Assembly (NCBI GenBank): GCA_030789695.1
Contig: CM061139.1
Span: 102,284,037-102,348,036, forward strand
Direction: 5' to 3'
From: Scilla litardierei
Lineage: Eukaryota; Streptophyta; Magnoliopsida; Asparagales; Asparagaceae
Length of the DNA stretch: 64,000 nt
Shown here: positions 1-10,352 of the stretch, piece after piece
Numbering within the stretch: the first letter of the stretch is position 1
Layout: each line of letters begins with the position of its first letter
Notes under the pieces: model-generated
What the model was told of the DNA's origin: nothing
Databases searched by the model: none
Seen by the model: only the letters and a program-made list of their open reading frames with translations
Translations under genes and position numbers: made by a program

Positions 1-386
1 CCCGTGGCAGCGAGATAATTGTTGAGAAGGAACATGTTTGGTTATGACATTAACAAGAACGGGACTTCTCGCGGTTCAATCAAGTGCCTGAATCACTGGT
101 TATTGTTGTAGGAATCATTTACTTGGTCATCGCCATATTTTTCAGCTTTTCAACTTCACATCAGACTCGAACTGGCTTGTTGAATATTATGCAGCTTTAG
201 CATCTATCTGCTTCAGGATTCTTCTTGGATTCGTTGATGATGTTCTTGACATCCCATGGCGAGTAAAATTTGGTGTTACCATCGTTTGCTGCCCTTCCCT
301 TATTGATGGCATATGCTGGGCATACTACAATTATCATACCAAAGCCGCTAGTTCAGTATGTCGGGGTAGCCGTTCTGGATTTAGGT
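1..386 (+). pseudogene. ALG7/GPT (DPAGT1-type) gene fragment inside the LTR
   Basis: Broken frames match plant UDP-GlcNAc:dolichyl-phosphate GlcNAc-1-phosphotransferase, the ER membrane enzyme that starts N-glycan assembly. Visible pieces are NMFGYDINKNGT near 30, the catalytic-region motif GFVDDVLDIPWRVK near 229, and VLPSFAALPLLMAYAGHTT followed by IIIPKPLVQYVGVAVLDLG from about 272. There is a stop just after PVAAR and at least three frame changes. The homology ends at a GATTTAG/GTAGAC boundary, which looks like an exon end with its splice donor. Family identity comes from memory of plant ALG7 proteins. The piece is non-functional and part of the LTR. Confidence 0.85.
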
Positions 387-1218
387 AGACTCATCCTCGT
401 TCGATCACCGGAACACCCCGACGACCTCTTCCAGTTACGCTACTCGCAGTCACACACCGATCATCTGCCACTTCGCTGCGCTACCCGCAGTCGCTACGAT
501 CCTGAGGCGATCCCGAGACGACCTTTACTACGCTACCTGCAGTCGGGGACACGAGCACCGCCACTGTTTCCAGACCCGACGCCAGATTAAATGCGCGTTC
601 CTCACACCAGGTTGGTCCCCCTAACTCGTAGCACAACCCACACCGTAACGAAACCGAAAACCTAAACTAAAATTGGACAACTATAACTAAATTTACTTTC
701 AGTACTTGTAAAACATTGCTCATCGAAGAAAGATCGAAAATCGGACAATTTTTTGTACACATAGGATAGTAGTCGATCTAGGTTGAACGAAACACCAAAG
801 AAAATGTGACTTTGACGAATAGGGTAGTCCCGACAATCTAGAAACAAACCCTAAATAGGACTTATTGAAAAACGCGATTTGACACCATCGTCGTGACCCT
901 TTTCAGACGGACTACCGCGGACGCGACGACAGGGCGAGACGCCCCGGACAGACGACACACTCGCCATCACAGGCAAGTGTATCCCACTTGCACTTTCGGC
1001 CGTGCTTAGGCCTTAGTTGGTTAGAACTGATAACTGTGAACAAATAGAACCGGACGTGAAATGATAGCGTCCGGGACGACCCCTGACGGCTCAGACTTGA
1101 CGACGAAGTCTGAGCCTGACAATAACAACTTTTGACATCGTATGGCTATCATGAGTGTGCGTGTGTGTGGACACCCTAGAATAACCCTTCTCGTCTTGTC
1201 ACGTCCCGTCCCGTCTTG

Positions 1219-1395
1219 CACAGCCTGCGGGCAATAAGGCACTCTCCAAGCTAGAGAGAGTGATCCCTTGTACTGATACACAGCCTGCGGGCAATAGGGC
1301 ACTCTCCAAGCTAGAGAGAGTGATCACTTGTACTGATACACAGCCCAGAGGTCAATAGGGCACTCGCCAAGCTAGAGCGAGTGATCTCTTGTCGT
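1219..1395 (+). repeat. 60-bp minisatellite in LARD-A LTR, about three units
   Basis: Units begin with ACACAGCC at 1219, 1279 and 1339. Each contains CACTCTC followed about nine bases later by GAGAGTG, a short hairpin. The 3' LTR copy at 19900-20060 has the same three-unit array, and the SIRE-like element inserted at the edge of one unit. LARD-B carries a different but structurally similar array at the same place in its LTR. Confidence 0.85.
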
Positions 1396-2175
1396 GTTTG
1401 TCTTGTCTTGTCATATTTGGGGTTGGGATTGGGTTGAGCGTGTGCACGGCAAGAGGGTCCGATCCCCCTCGAACCGTAAGGCATGAACCCTTTCGTGTCT
1501 CACTTGTCTTGTCTTGTCTTGTCTTGTCCCGTCACGTCCCGACTTGTCTTGACACCTGTAGGTTAGTCCCGTACTTGGTAGCACACTCTACGACTACTAC
1601 TTGCTACGCCTTACTTTCCTGCTGTGTTACTTCTTTTTGTTAATCATTTATAACCCCAGCATGCTAATCAACCAGAAAATCGTTGTCTAAAAGTTGATAC
1701 ACTTTCAGTAGAGTCTGACCACTTTTTGTAGACTTTACCTGACGTACAGTTTCCTTCTTTGGTGCTGTACGTCATGTGTTGAGCCAGAGTACGTCGACGA
1801 GGCGGACTTGCCAGCAGACGGGGAGCCGGAGGACGTTGATCCGGAGGACGTACCTGATGAGGACCAGACTTAGAGGTCTCTTCTAATGCGGACGTTCAGA
1901 GGTTACTACTTTTAGCTTTTCTCTTTCAGTAGTTGTTGCCATGCTTAGGCTTCCCTCTTTTTTTAGACCTTGTACTCACTGGATATTAATTCTTTATTTT
2001 AATGAATGCAACATCCTTTCTGTACTTCCTGTTGTTTCGAACTTTATAAATGCAAGAACCTGAAACTTTAAAATGGTACCCCTACAGACGCTTATTGGGT
2101 CCAAGCTTCTCAGCTCCTGCCTAAGCGGGACTTGTCACGTTTCGCTTCCGTCTTTTTGGGAAGCGGGGCGTGACA

Positions 2176-4818
2176 GGTTTTAGTGGTGACCCATGCAGGT
2201 CCGCAAAAGTTCGGAACAATAAGAGTACCGCATTCATTTAATGTCCATGTACATGTCTAAATTAGGTTTACCCAGTCTTAGATGGTAGGAAGACTTAGGT
2301 AGACGTCCCAGTGGATAGTCAGACACCTTGGTTAAGATTTAGTCATCCTCGTCCTAGGATACCTTAGTGGCCCGCACTTGACCCTGACCGTGTTAGATTT
2401 CTAGAGCCCTTCTTTTGGTCTTTCGCTCGAGCCCACCGATTTCGGGCCCAGCAGAACTAACCTTGAATCTCTTAGGAACCTTCCCATTAGATCCTGGTTA
2501 CAGTCTAGCTCATTAGGAAATCTTAGTGCCGAGCTCTCCTGATCTTTAGACGACACGATAATTAGAATCCCTGACTTCTAGCGTCTACCTGATCATTACC
2601 CTTTCTGTGATCGACCGTAGAATTCCATCGTAGCTTCGTAAATCATATCCTAAGTGTATCCATCATGCAATCATTTTCTTTCTCCCGATTCACGTAATCG
2701 TTCCTGACGAGTGTCGTTGATCCATCGAGTCTTTTCTTTTGCCAAGTCTGCTTCCTCTAAAAGTATTTTCAAAATTCTTTATTAAGTCCTTCGCTCAGCT
2801 TAATTTCCTTGAAACCCTCTTGGAATTTTCGTTGTTACTATCTCGTACTTATTTTCGAAATGGTATCTCTCATATTTTCAGTTTTAAAACCTTGTTAACA
2901 TTTTGATAATTCAATTTATACTTTTTCTGGAATACAAGATCTATTGCTAACCACTTACCGTACATACTTTTAAAATATTTTCTAAACTAGAGGGAACTCC
3001 AATTATTATTTTTTATTATTGTTATTATATCAGTTCTATGTTCTTCGTGACCACATTTCAAAATCTTTGTGTAAACTTATTTTCATTTGCAAAACAATCG
3101 GTTCTCACCCTACCCTTCTTCCTTCATCTCATTTTTTTCAGAATTGTAATTTTCTACCATATGCTCGTTTTTCTCTACCTAATTTTTTAAGTATAAAAAT
3201 ATAAGATACCATGTTTCACACGTGATCTTTCTTTATTTTGAGCAATATCTTAGTTCCACCCAACCAGTCATCTCCCTATCCTCGCCTTATCCAAACTCGC
3301 ATCTTCCGATCTTGTTTCATTTCGCGTTTGGTTCCGGTCCCTTTCTATCATGTAGACATGGTGCTTGTAGTTGTCAGTGCCATCTAGTTAGTAGTGGGCC
3401 CTTGTTTTTTTTTTGTAATGTCGTCGTGGTGTATGTACATAGGTATAGTGTGTAGACCTGTATAAGTGTTTTACTTTTAGGATCTTGATGTTTGTCACTT
3501 GTGCCCTGTATGCATACTCAATGTGGTCCATGACATACATATGGAGTTGTCTGAATGACGGTATTCATACTTATATGAATAGTGTCATAGCAGGCAGTTC
3601 CTTAGACTTAGTTTTAGTTTTAATGAATGGTTTATCTGGGCTGTATGTGACTGTATCAAAACGTTGTTTTCTTTTAAACCAAATCTTTAAAGTTTTGAGA
3701 CTAGCTCACGAGATCACAAATCACATATCCTCCCTCATCCTTGCCACAACTCTACACGTTTTCCAAATGTTTTGAAATGTGTCCTTGGTCTTAAGTTTCC
3801 CTTCTCTTCTTTTCCTTCTCCCTTAGAAATCTTTTTTTTGTGTGTTTATGGTTGTTATACTATTTGGACTAGCTATTATCGTTATAGGATTTTGTTTGCA
3901 GGTAGGCTTGGGGTGAGATGAGTTTTATTATGGCAATGATTAATTGATCTCGGGAACACAAGGATGATGGATTAGAATATCTTTTGGATGAAAAGAATGA
4001 GCTGTCCAAGACTTATTTATAATACCGATGTGAGACGGACTCAATGGGAAATTCTGGTCGGATGAAATTATATGCGAGGAGATGATAACTTATCAGACTT
4101 GAGGCTTAGACGGGTGGTAGATAGGAGTAACTGCGGAGTATAGTATAAGTTAGGATGATCATGAGAATGAGTAGAACATTGTAAGCATCAAGACTTGGTT
4201 GTCGAGTTGACGTGAGAAGGCTTTGAGAATGACACGACATGTTGAGATAAATGGATGGTTAAGTAGTCGGACTGAATATTGGTTGTGATTAGTTATAGTG
4301 AGTAGGATAAGATGTGATTTTGATAGTTCAATCTTTTAGTGGATAAATTTATGGGAAGATATGACAAGGAATGTATTGAGGACACGACGATTGTTGATAT
4401 GAGAAAGGTGTTATAAGATAGACAAAGTTTTGTCTTGGATTGGTGATTGACTAGAACATCATTTTAGCGATTGATTACTATTGGGAAGAGATTGAGAAAT
4501 TAAAGATGTTATTAAGGGATGATGTTTAGTGGAGTGGTATGGTATGAAAAGATGATTATTCTTTCATGAGAACTTGGAGTTGGAAATTTGAACAGTAGTG
4601 ATGGGTCTATAGTTAAGTATTAGGAGGTGAGTCTAGTCGTGGCATTGTCCAGTGAAAAGAAGGGTCATGAGGGATTATTTGAGGAACGACGTTGAAGTTA
4701 TAGGGTTAGAGATCATTGTGGGGAAGATGGGAGTTATAGGCTTAAGTATTTATGGATTTTATAATTAGTCTTAGTATGAGTGATTCCGAGGACCGAATCA
4801 TTTCTAAGGTGGGTAGAA
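2176..4818 (+). other. LARD-A interior, non-coding
   Basis: This 2.6 kb stretch is AT-rich and has no frame with gag, protease, polymerase or integrase motifs. Its reverse complement matches the interior of LARD-B (31264-34022), for example around 4740-4818 against 31264-31340, so it is a conserved part of the family. No initiator-Met primer site follows the 5' LTR. TGGTGACCC at 2185 is a possible alternative site but is unproven. The 60-98 codon open frames here have no recognisable content. Confidence 0.75.
4803..4818 (+). other. Polypurine-tract-like run before LARD-A 3' LTR
   Basis: The sequence TCTAAGGTGGGTAGAA lies directly before the TGTAACG start of the 3' LTR. It resembles the plus-strand primer of Tekay/Del gypsy elements and sets the orientation of the element. 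The same sequence, reversed, borders the LARD-B LTR at 31264-31280. Confidence 0.65.
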
Positions 4819-5373
4819 TGTAACGTTCGCATTCCGACCTTATGATTTTTCTGCGTGCACGTGCTTTATCGTGCACGTATTTTATTTTGGCTATTTCTGA
4901 GCTCCGGCATATGCGATGCGATATGTCGTTGCGATCTTTTTGGGGTGTTGAATTTTATAGTAATTTTTGGGAACGTCGTTTCACGGCTCGTTTTCTCGCA
5001 AAACGACTTTGAACGATAAGGGCGTTTTAGTCATTTGACTCAAAACACCGTTTCCAATTTTACGTAAATTCTGGATAGGTGTTACACATGATCAGGCTCC
5101 ATAGATCTGTGCGTCTCGTCTCCACGATCGTCTCGGTATTTTCGGATTATTTTTCTGACGCCTGGATTGCGAGTTATCACCCGGATTAACATCGACCGTC
5201 GATTTTTCCCCAATCAGGTTCAAATTTCGAAATTGTTAGCCAAATCTGGCTAAATCTCTTATTTAAGCTGTTTTAAATATTTCCTAAGCTGTTTCGCTAC
5301 TCTCCCCTAGTCTTACCCCAACCTATACACCCTCTTACCCCATATCTCCCCTCCCTTAACATTAAACCCAGTG

Positions 5374-5382
5374 TTATATAGC
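5374..5382 (+). promoter_or_regulatory. TATA-like box in LARD-A LTR
   Basis: TTATATAGC lies about 555 bp into the LTR, upstream of the GC-rich part and the ALG7 fragment. If used, transcripts would start just downstream and include the captured fragment. LARD-B has a similar AT-rich motif near 30683-30697 (minus strand). No transcript data. Confidence 0.35.
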
Positions 5383-6282
5383 TTTTTACCTATTATTATA
5401 ATAACCCTAATCTTAACCCTAGCTACAAAACCCTAACCCAAATTCTTTTCCCAATCCCGCAGCAACTAGGGCTACTTCCCACCTCAGCCGCACGTTTTAT
5501 CACCTCTCCCAAATATTTCAAAACATCTAGGGTATTTTTGTGCTCAGCCGCCGCAAGCTTAGACTCTCTGAACGATTTTCACCCTCTCCCTTCAGCCTCG
5601 CCGTCGGCACATCCCGCCGCCGTGACTACTGCATCTCCCCTCATAGCTGCACCTCGCTTCTCCCGCCGTCGCTGCGCTAACCGAGAGCACCGCCGCGATT
5701 CTCAGCCGCCCCCGCGAACCCAGCGCCTCGCATGTGCTCCGATCCACGGTGAGGCCCCCACCGTGCTCCGCCACGCCCACGATCCACAGCCACGCGCCTC
5801 CCCTCGCTGATCCACCGCCACGATCCACCACCGCAAACCGCCTTCAGCGCCGTCGCCCCTCTCTTTTGCTCTCCACCCCGCGACAACTCAAAACCCCGTG
5901 ACTCCGACCTCCCCTCTCTTCATCCCGACGACAGCTCGCCGCCTAGCTTACTCCGGTGAGCTCCTCTATAACGATGGCCCTCGCCTCAAGGGCCACCGAC
6001 CTCCCTTGCTTTCCTCCGCCGCTGACCCCGATTCCGGCCACCATCGCTGCCCGCCACCGCAGATTTCTCAGTCGCCCGATCCGCAACCAGTGTCGTCGCC
6101 TTGTCCTCGCCCGCTAACCCGAATCCTGACTCGACGCCAACTTACCGATGTTCCCACCGTTGACGGTCACTCGAAACACGCGGCTAATTCTCAGGCCACC
6201 TCCCAGATTTCCGGCGAGATTCAATCCCGGGTCCGAAATCCGCTTCAGATCCGGATCCGCCGCTCGCATCCTCGAAGCTAGG

Positions 6283-6812
6283 GTTCATTCTGCCCTTCTT
6301 GGCTCTCTTGTTCTCCCTTTCTTTTATCTGGTCTTCTGGTATTATGAGATTGATGAAGATCTGCGGCGATCAATCTCTATCAATGCGGCTGTGAGCCTCG
6401 CCGGTTTCGTCACGACCGTCTGATTGATCCCCGTGGCAGCGAGATAATTGTTGAGAAGGAACATGTTTGGTTATGACGTTAACAAGAACGGGACTTCTCG
6501 CGGTTCAATCAAGTGCCTGAATCACTGGGTATTGTTGTAGGAATTATCTACGTGGTCATCGCCATATTTTCAGCTTTTCAACTTCACATCAGACTCGAAC
6601 TGGCTTGTTGAATATTATGCAGCTTTAGCATCTATCTGCTTCATGATTCTGCTTGGATTCGTTGATGATGTTCTTGACATCCCATGGCGAGTAAAATGTG
6701 GTGTTACCATCGTTTGCTGCCCTTCCCTTATTGATGGCATATGCTGGGCATACTACAATTATCATACCAAAGCCGCTAGTTCAGTATGTCGGGGTAGCCG
6801 TTCTGGATTTAG
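6283..6812 (+). pseudogene. ALG7/GPT gene fragment (longer copy) inside LARD-A 3' LTR
   Basis: About 175 codons of the ALG7/GPT N-terminal half. The first membrane segment reads FFYLVFWYYEIDEDLRRSI (6319 onward). After a stop at 6421 comes LIPVAAR, another stop, then NMFGYDVNKNGT. After a frame change come PESLGIVVGI and, in another frame, FTSDSNWLVEY, LASICFMILLGFVDDVLD and PWRVK, the metal-binding Asp region. After a further shift comes VLPSFAALPLLMAYAGHTT. Most of the breaks are shared with the 5' LTR copy, so capture and decay preceded the last transposition. Homology stops at an exon-like end followed by GT. No intron is visible within the piece. LARD-B lacks it. Confidence 0.88.
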
Positions 6813-7660
6813 GTAGACTCATCCTCGTTCGATCACCGGAACACCCCGACGACCTCTTCCAGCTACGCTACTCGCAGTCACGCACCGATCATCAGCCACT
6901 TCGCTGCGCTACCTGCAGCCGTTACGATCCTGAGTCGATCCCGAGATGACCTTTACTGTGCTACCCGCAGTCGGGGACACGAGCACCGCCACCGTTTCCA
7001 GACCCGATAACAGATTAAATGCGCGTTCCTCACACCAGGTTGGTCCTCCTAACTCGTAGCACAATCCACACCGTAACGAAACCGAAAACCTAAACTAAAA
7101 TTGGACAACTATAACTAAATTTACTTTCAGTACTTGTAAAACGCTGCTCACCGTAGAAAGATCGACAATCGGACAATTTTCTGTACACATAGGATAGTAG
7201 TCGATCTAGGTTGAACGAAACACCAAAGAGATTGTGACTTTGACGAATAGGGTAGTCCCGACAATCTAGAAACAAACCCTAAATAGGACTTATTGAAAGA
7301 CGTGATTTGACACCGTCGTCGTGACCCTTTTCAGACGGACTACCGCGGACGCGACGACAGGGCGAGACGCCCCGGACAGACGACACACTCGCCATCACAG
7401 GCAAGTGTATCCCACTTGCACTTTCGGCCATGCTTAGGCCTTAGTTGGTTAGAACTGATAACTGTGAACAAATAGAACCGGACGTGAAATGATAGCGTCC
7501 GGGACAACCCCTGACGACTCAGACTTGATGACGAAGTCTGAGCCTGACAATAACAACTTTTGACATCGTAGAGCTATCATGTGTGTGCGTGTGTGTGGAC
7601 ACCCTAGAATAACCCTTCCCGTCTTGTCACGTCTCGTCCCGTCTTGCATAGCCTGCGGGC

Positions 7661-7665
7661 AATAG
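7661..7665. repeat. Target site duplication of SIRE-like element (left)
   Basis: AATAG before the LTR at 7666 is repeated as AATAG at 19900-19904 after the right LTR. A 5-bp duplication is normal for copia integrases and shows that the element inserted into LARD-A. Confidence 0.9.
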
Positions 7666-8403
7666 TGTAATGCCCTACGAAGCTACTGCACAAGTAGTAG
7701 AGGGGGGTGAATAGTACTTTAAAATAATTAAGAGGATAATTCCTAATTATCTTGCAATCTCTACCAATAATGCGAAAATGCGGAAATGTAAATATTAGAC
7801 AACAAATAAGAGCAATCGCAAACAAACGATATTACTGGGTTCGGATCCACCCAAGTCTCCCCGACTTGTTCCCGATGATCCTACGTCCCAAACACTCGGA
7901 TCCCCTCCGGATACTAGAGTTAGAAACATCTAACCCTAGAAATGCACTATGAAATACTTGTGAAAAACCTTCACCAAGTCAAATCATACACAAAGTAATT
8001 GTGACTCCCACAACCCGTGATCACAAATAATCTCTCACAACCGAGAGACAAACACTTACAATATGAAAGTAAATGAAATAGAAATTCTTACCGACAAAAT
8101 CCTATGCCTTGAGTAAAACTTACGATTTAGGGCAAAACGGATTTTGGGGAAGATGAAGAGGCACCAAACCCTAGCTCCAAGATGTAGATCAGCGATGGAG
8201 AGCTATGAGGTTGTTGGTGACCTAGAATCAAGCACAAGGCTTGGAAGGCTCACAATCAATGAATCTCTCTTTTGAAATAAGAGTGAGAGAGAGATTCTTG
8301 AATGGAAATGAATGAGCTTTGAATGAGATTGAATGCTTTCTCTTTGATCTCTAAACTTCACTTAATATCAGCCTTGAGTACAATGAATGCAGCACTCCAA
8401 GTA

Positions 8404-8412
8404 TATATATAG
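8404..8412 (-). promoter_or_regulatory. TATA-like box in SIRE-like LTR
   Basis: The minus strand reads TATATATAC about 1 kb into the LTR and about 65 bp downstream of the repeat module. The same motif is kept in the other LTR near 18888-18896. Its position fits the U3/R border of the element promoter. Confidence 0.5.
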
Positions 8413-8469
8413 GTAAGAGAAGAGAGAGAGAGAAAATCGTGGCATTTAATGCTCCAATGGCTCTATTCT

Positions 8470-9010
8470 GAACCCAACTAGTCGGTCAAAGAAGGTTGAC
8501 TGACCGACTAGTTCATCAACTAGTCGGTCGGTCAAACAGCATGAACCGACTAATGGTAGAACAGCCAAGAAGAGAAGTTCAGACTGAAGAGAACTAGTCG
8601 GTCAAAGAAGAGTTGCTGACCGACTAGTTTCATAACTAGTCGTCGGTGACTCAACTGAGACCGACTAAGAGATAAAACAAATAGTCTGAGCACAAATTGG
8701 TTTAGTCGGTCCAAGAACAAATGTTGACCGACTAGTTCATCAACTAGTCGGTCGACAAAAGTTCTTTGACCGACTAACGATAAACAGTAAGTTGGCATGT
8801 ACAGTATAAGCTCAACTAGTGGGTCTAAGAAGAAACACTGACCGACTAGTTCACAAACTAGTTGGTCGGTGAACCTTCTTTGACCGACTAACTGTAAACA
8901 GTAAGTGAGCTAGAATTGAAGGAGGCAAACTAGTCGGTCCAAGAAGCTTTTCCGACCGACTAGATCACCATCTAGTCGGTTGGTTCTTCTTCTTGAACCA
9001 ACTAACATGC
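8470..9010 (-). repeat. TCGGTC/GACCGA repeat module in SIRE-like U3 region
   Basis: Five to six units of roughly 80-100 bp. Each has AGTCGGTC, a short spacer, GACCGACTAG, a few bases, CTAGTCGGTCGG and a final ACCGACTAA, several followed by TAAACAGTAA. The units can form nested hairpins. The same module is in the other LTR (18967-19500), a shorter version lies at 12288-12475, and a close relative is in the Tekay-like LTR at 44110-44530. Its place upstream of the TATA-like box suggests an enhancer role, which is an inference. Confidence 0.88.
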
Positions 9011-9407
9011 ACAAGAAGTCGCGAATCGAAGCGCGAAGCTTCGGGAAAGTTCGTATGGACTTCTACTAAGATCCTATCTCTAAGATATGAGCGTTATGAA
9101 GATTTAAAACGTATGAGCTACTCAAGGCTTAACAATCTACGAAGGAAGCTAAAAGACTATAAATAAAACTTGACGAACCGTCTTTAAAAGCTTCAATCGA
9201 ATCTTCATGACTTCAATAATGGTCCTTGAGCTTCAACGAAGCTTTAGGCATACGATCACGTGCTTTGAGAAGTCTTGAGACGTCGCTATAGATGTTCTTA
9301 TGAATTTGGCGACGATCTCCATAACTGTGCTCACACAGAGTTAGTTCACGATATATTTATGTTTGTTCATCATCCAAAACCAAATCCGGGGAGTCCAATA
9401 CTCAACA

Positions 9408-9425
9408 TTCTCCCCCTTTTTGGTG
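9408..9425 (-). other. Polypurine tract next to SIRE-like 3' LTR
   Basis: The minus strand reads CCAAAAAGGGGGAGAA directly before the LTR start TGTTGAG. It would prime plus-strand DNA synthesis. Similar GGGGGAG runs recur at 9481-9490, 9611-9621 and 9695-9712, a feature known from SIRE elements. Confidence 0.85.
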
Positions 9426-10352
9426 ATGACAAACCAACATAAATAATAATCAAAAATAATGATTCAAATGTAATTTACTTACTCCCCCTGCATTGATGAC
9501 ACGTTAGTTCCAAAATATATATTAATCATACGCATCAAGCAGACGAGTAAAGTATAAAAATGTGAATCGATTGTTGAAATATCGGATTTGAAAATCCATT
9601 TATATATCTTAACTCCCCCTGAATCTAACATATCAAATTAGATTCTTGGAAAAATGCTCTAAATTATCATTTAGCTCATCGTCATTATTATATCTCTCCC
9701 CCTTTGGCATTAGCAAAAAGAGAGGGAGGAGATCAACGACAACAACAATGGCTTCAAATAAAAGCACGGGAGTCGTAGAATACGACCACGGTCCAAATGA
9801 CACCAAAGTAAAATACGTAATGAATCAAAGCGTGTCAATGAGACCAAAGTCGAAAAACGATAAAATAAAATCATCAAAAATCAAATCAATTTTACGGATT
9901 GAGTTATGGAATATACTCTCCAATATCAACATTCTTGGTTAATTTAGTGCATGAAAAACAATTCTAGGTTTCCATAGAAATAATTTCTATTTAACCAAGT
10001 TATTATCGTCGAGCGACGAAATCAAACATCAGAGACATATAAAAAATATAATGTGCACAAGAGAATGAAATGTCAACATCGATGTATATATATATGTGTG
10101 AAACATAAGTACATCAAAATCATACATCGCCGACATACATAAACGATCCTCAGATCGAAGCACAAAATACAACATCACTATTACACAACATATATCAGAG
10201 TATCACAAAACATACAAAAGTCTCAAAACATCATATGAGATACATCAAGATACATAAAAATATCAAAAATCATAACCATCCACACTATCCTACCCAACTC
10301 TCTCAAACTAGATCTATCATCCAAAGTGCACTAAGAGAGTCCTCAAAGAAGC
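9426..10352 (-). other. Spacer between env-like ORF and 3' LTR, with extra polypurine runs
   Basis: AT-rich, with no supported gene. On the minus strand it holds three more GGGGGAG tracts (9695-9712, 9611-9621, 9481-9490). The 98-codon plus-strand open frame at 9646-9942 has no recognisable domain and lies antisense in the element, so I do not call it. Confidence 0.6.

Larger units (their letters stand above)
1..2175 (+). repeat. LARD-A 5' LTR (left part outside window)
   Basis: Direct repeat of 6431-7665 plus 19905-20635. Position 1 matches roughly base 1612 of the complete LTR. It ends at TGACA (2175), which pairs with the TGTAACG start of the 3' copy. It contains the end of a captured ALG7 fragment (1-386), a 60-bp minisatellite (1219-1395) and CTTGTC-rich sequence. 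The two LTRs share their frameshifts and stop codons but differ at scattered bases, so the insertion is not very recent. Short open frames here, such as 270-590, are relics of the captured gene and not functional genes. Confidence 0.8.
4819..7665 (+). repeat. LARD-A 3' LTR, first part
   Basis: Starts with TGTAACG and continues to the SIRE-like insertion at 7666; the remainder resumes at 19905. Landmarks in order are a TATA-like TTATATAGC at 5374, a GC-rich stretch at 5540-6250, the ALG7 fragment at 6283-6812, then sequence matching the 5' LTR. Open frames in the GC-rich part (5538-5810, 5898-6281) show no known domain and differ from those in LARD-B, so I do not call them genes. Confidence 0.8.
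7666..9407 (-). repeat. SIRE-like 3' LTR
   Basis: Read on the minus strand it starts TGTTGAG at 9407 and ends GGCATTACA at 7666. It contains a TCGGTC/GACCGA module (8470-9010), a TATA-like box at 8404-8412 and GA-rich sequence. The 82-codon minus-strand open frame at 8550-8798 comes from the repeat module and is not a gene. Confidence 0.92.

Noticed and set aside
270..590. 106-codon open frame starting MVLPSFAALPLLMAYAGH, and its partner at 6698
   Set aside because: It is the tail of the ALG7 fragment read into LTR sequence, with no start of its own and frameshifts upstream.
5400..5450. Telomere-like AACCCTA runs
   Set aside because: Only a few imperfect copies within the LARD-A LTR promoter region; too short and irregular for a telomeric array.
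8470..9010. CRISPR-like look of regularly spaced TCGGTC repeats
   Set aside because: The repeats are short, in both orientations, within LTRs of a plant retrotransposon; there are no cas genes and this is a eukaryotic genome.
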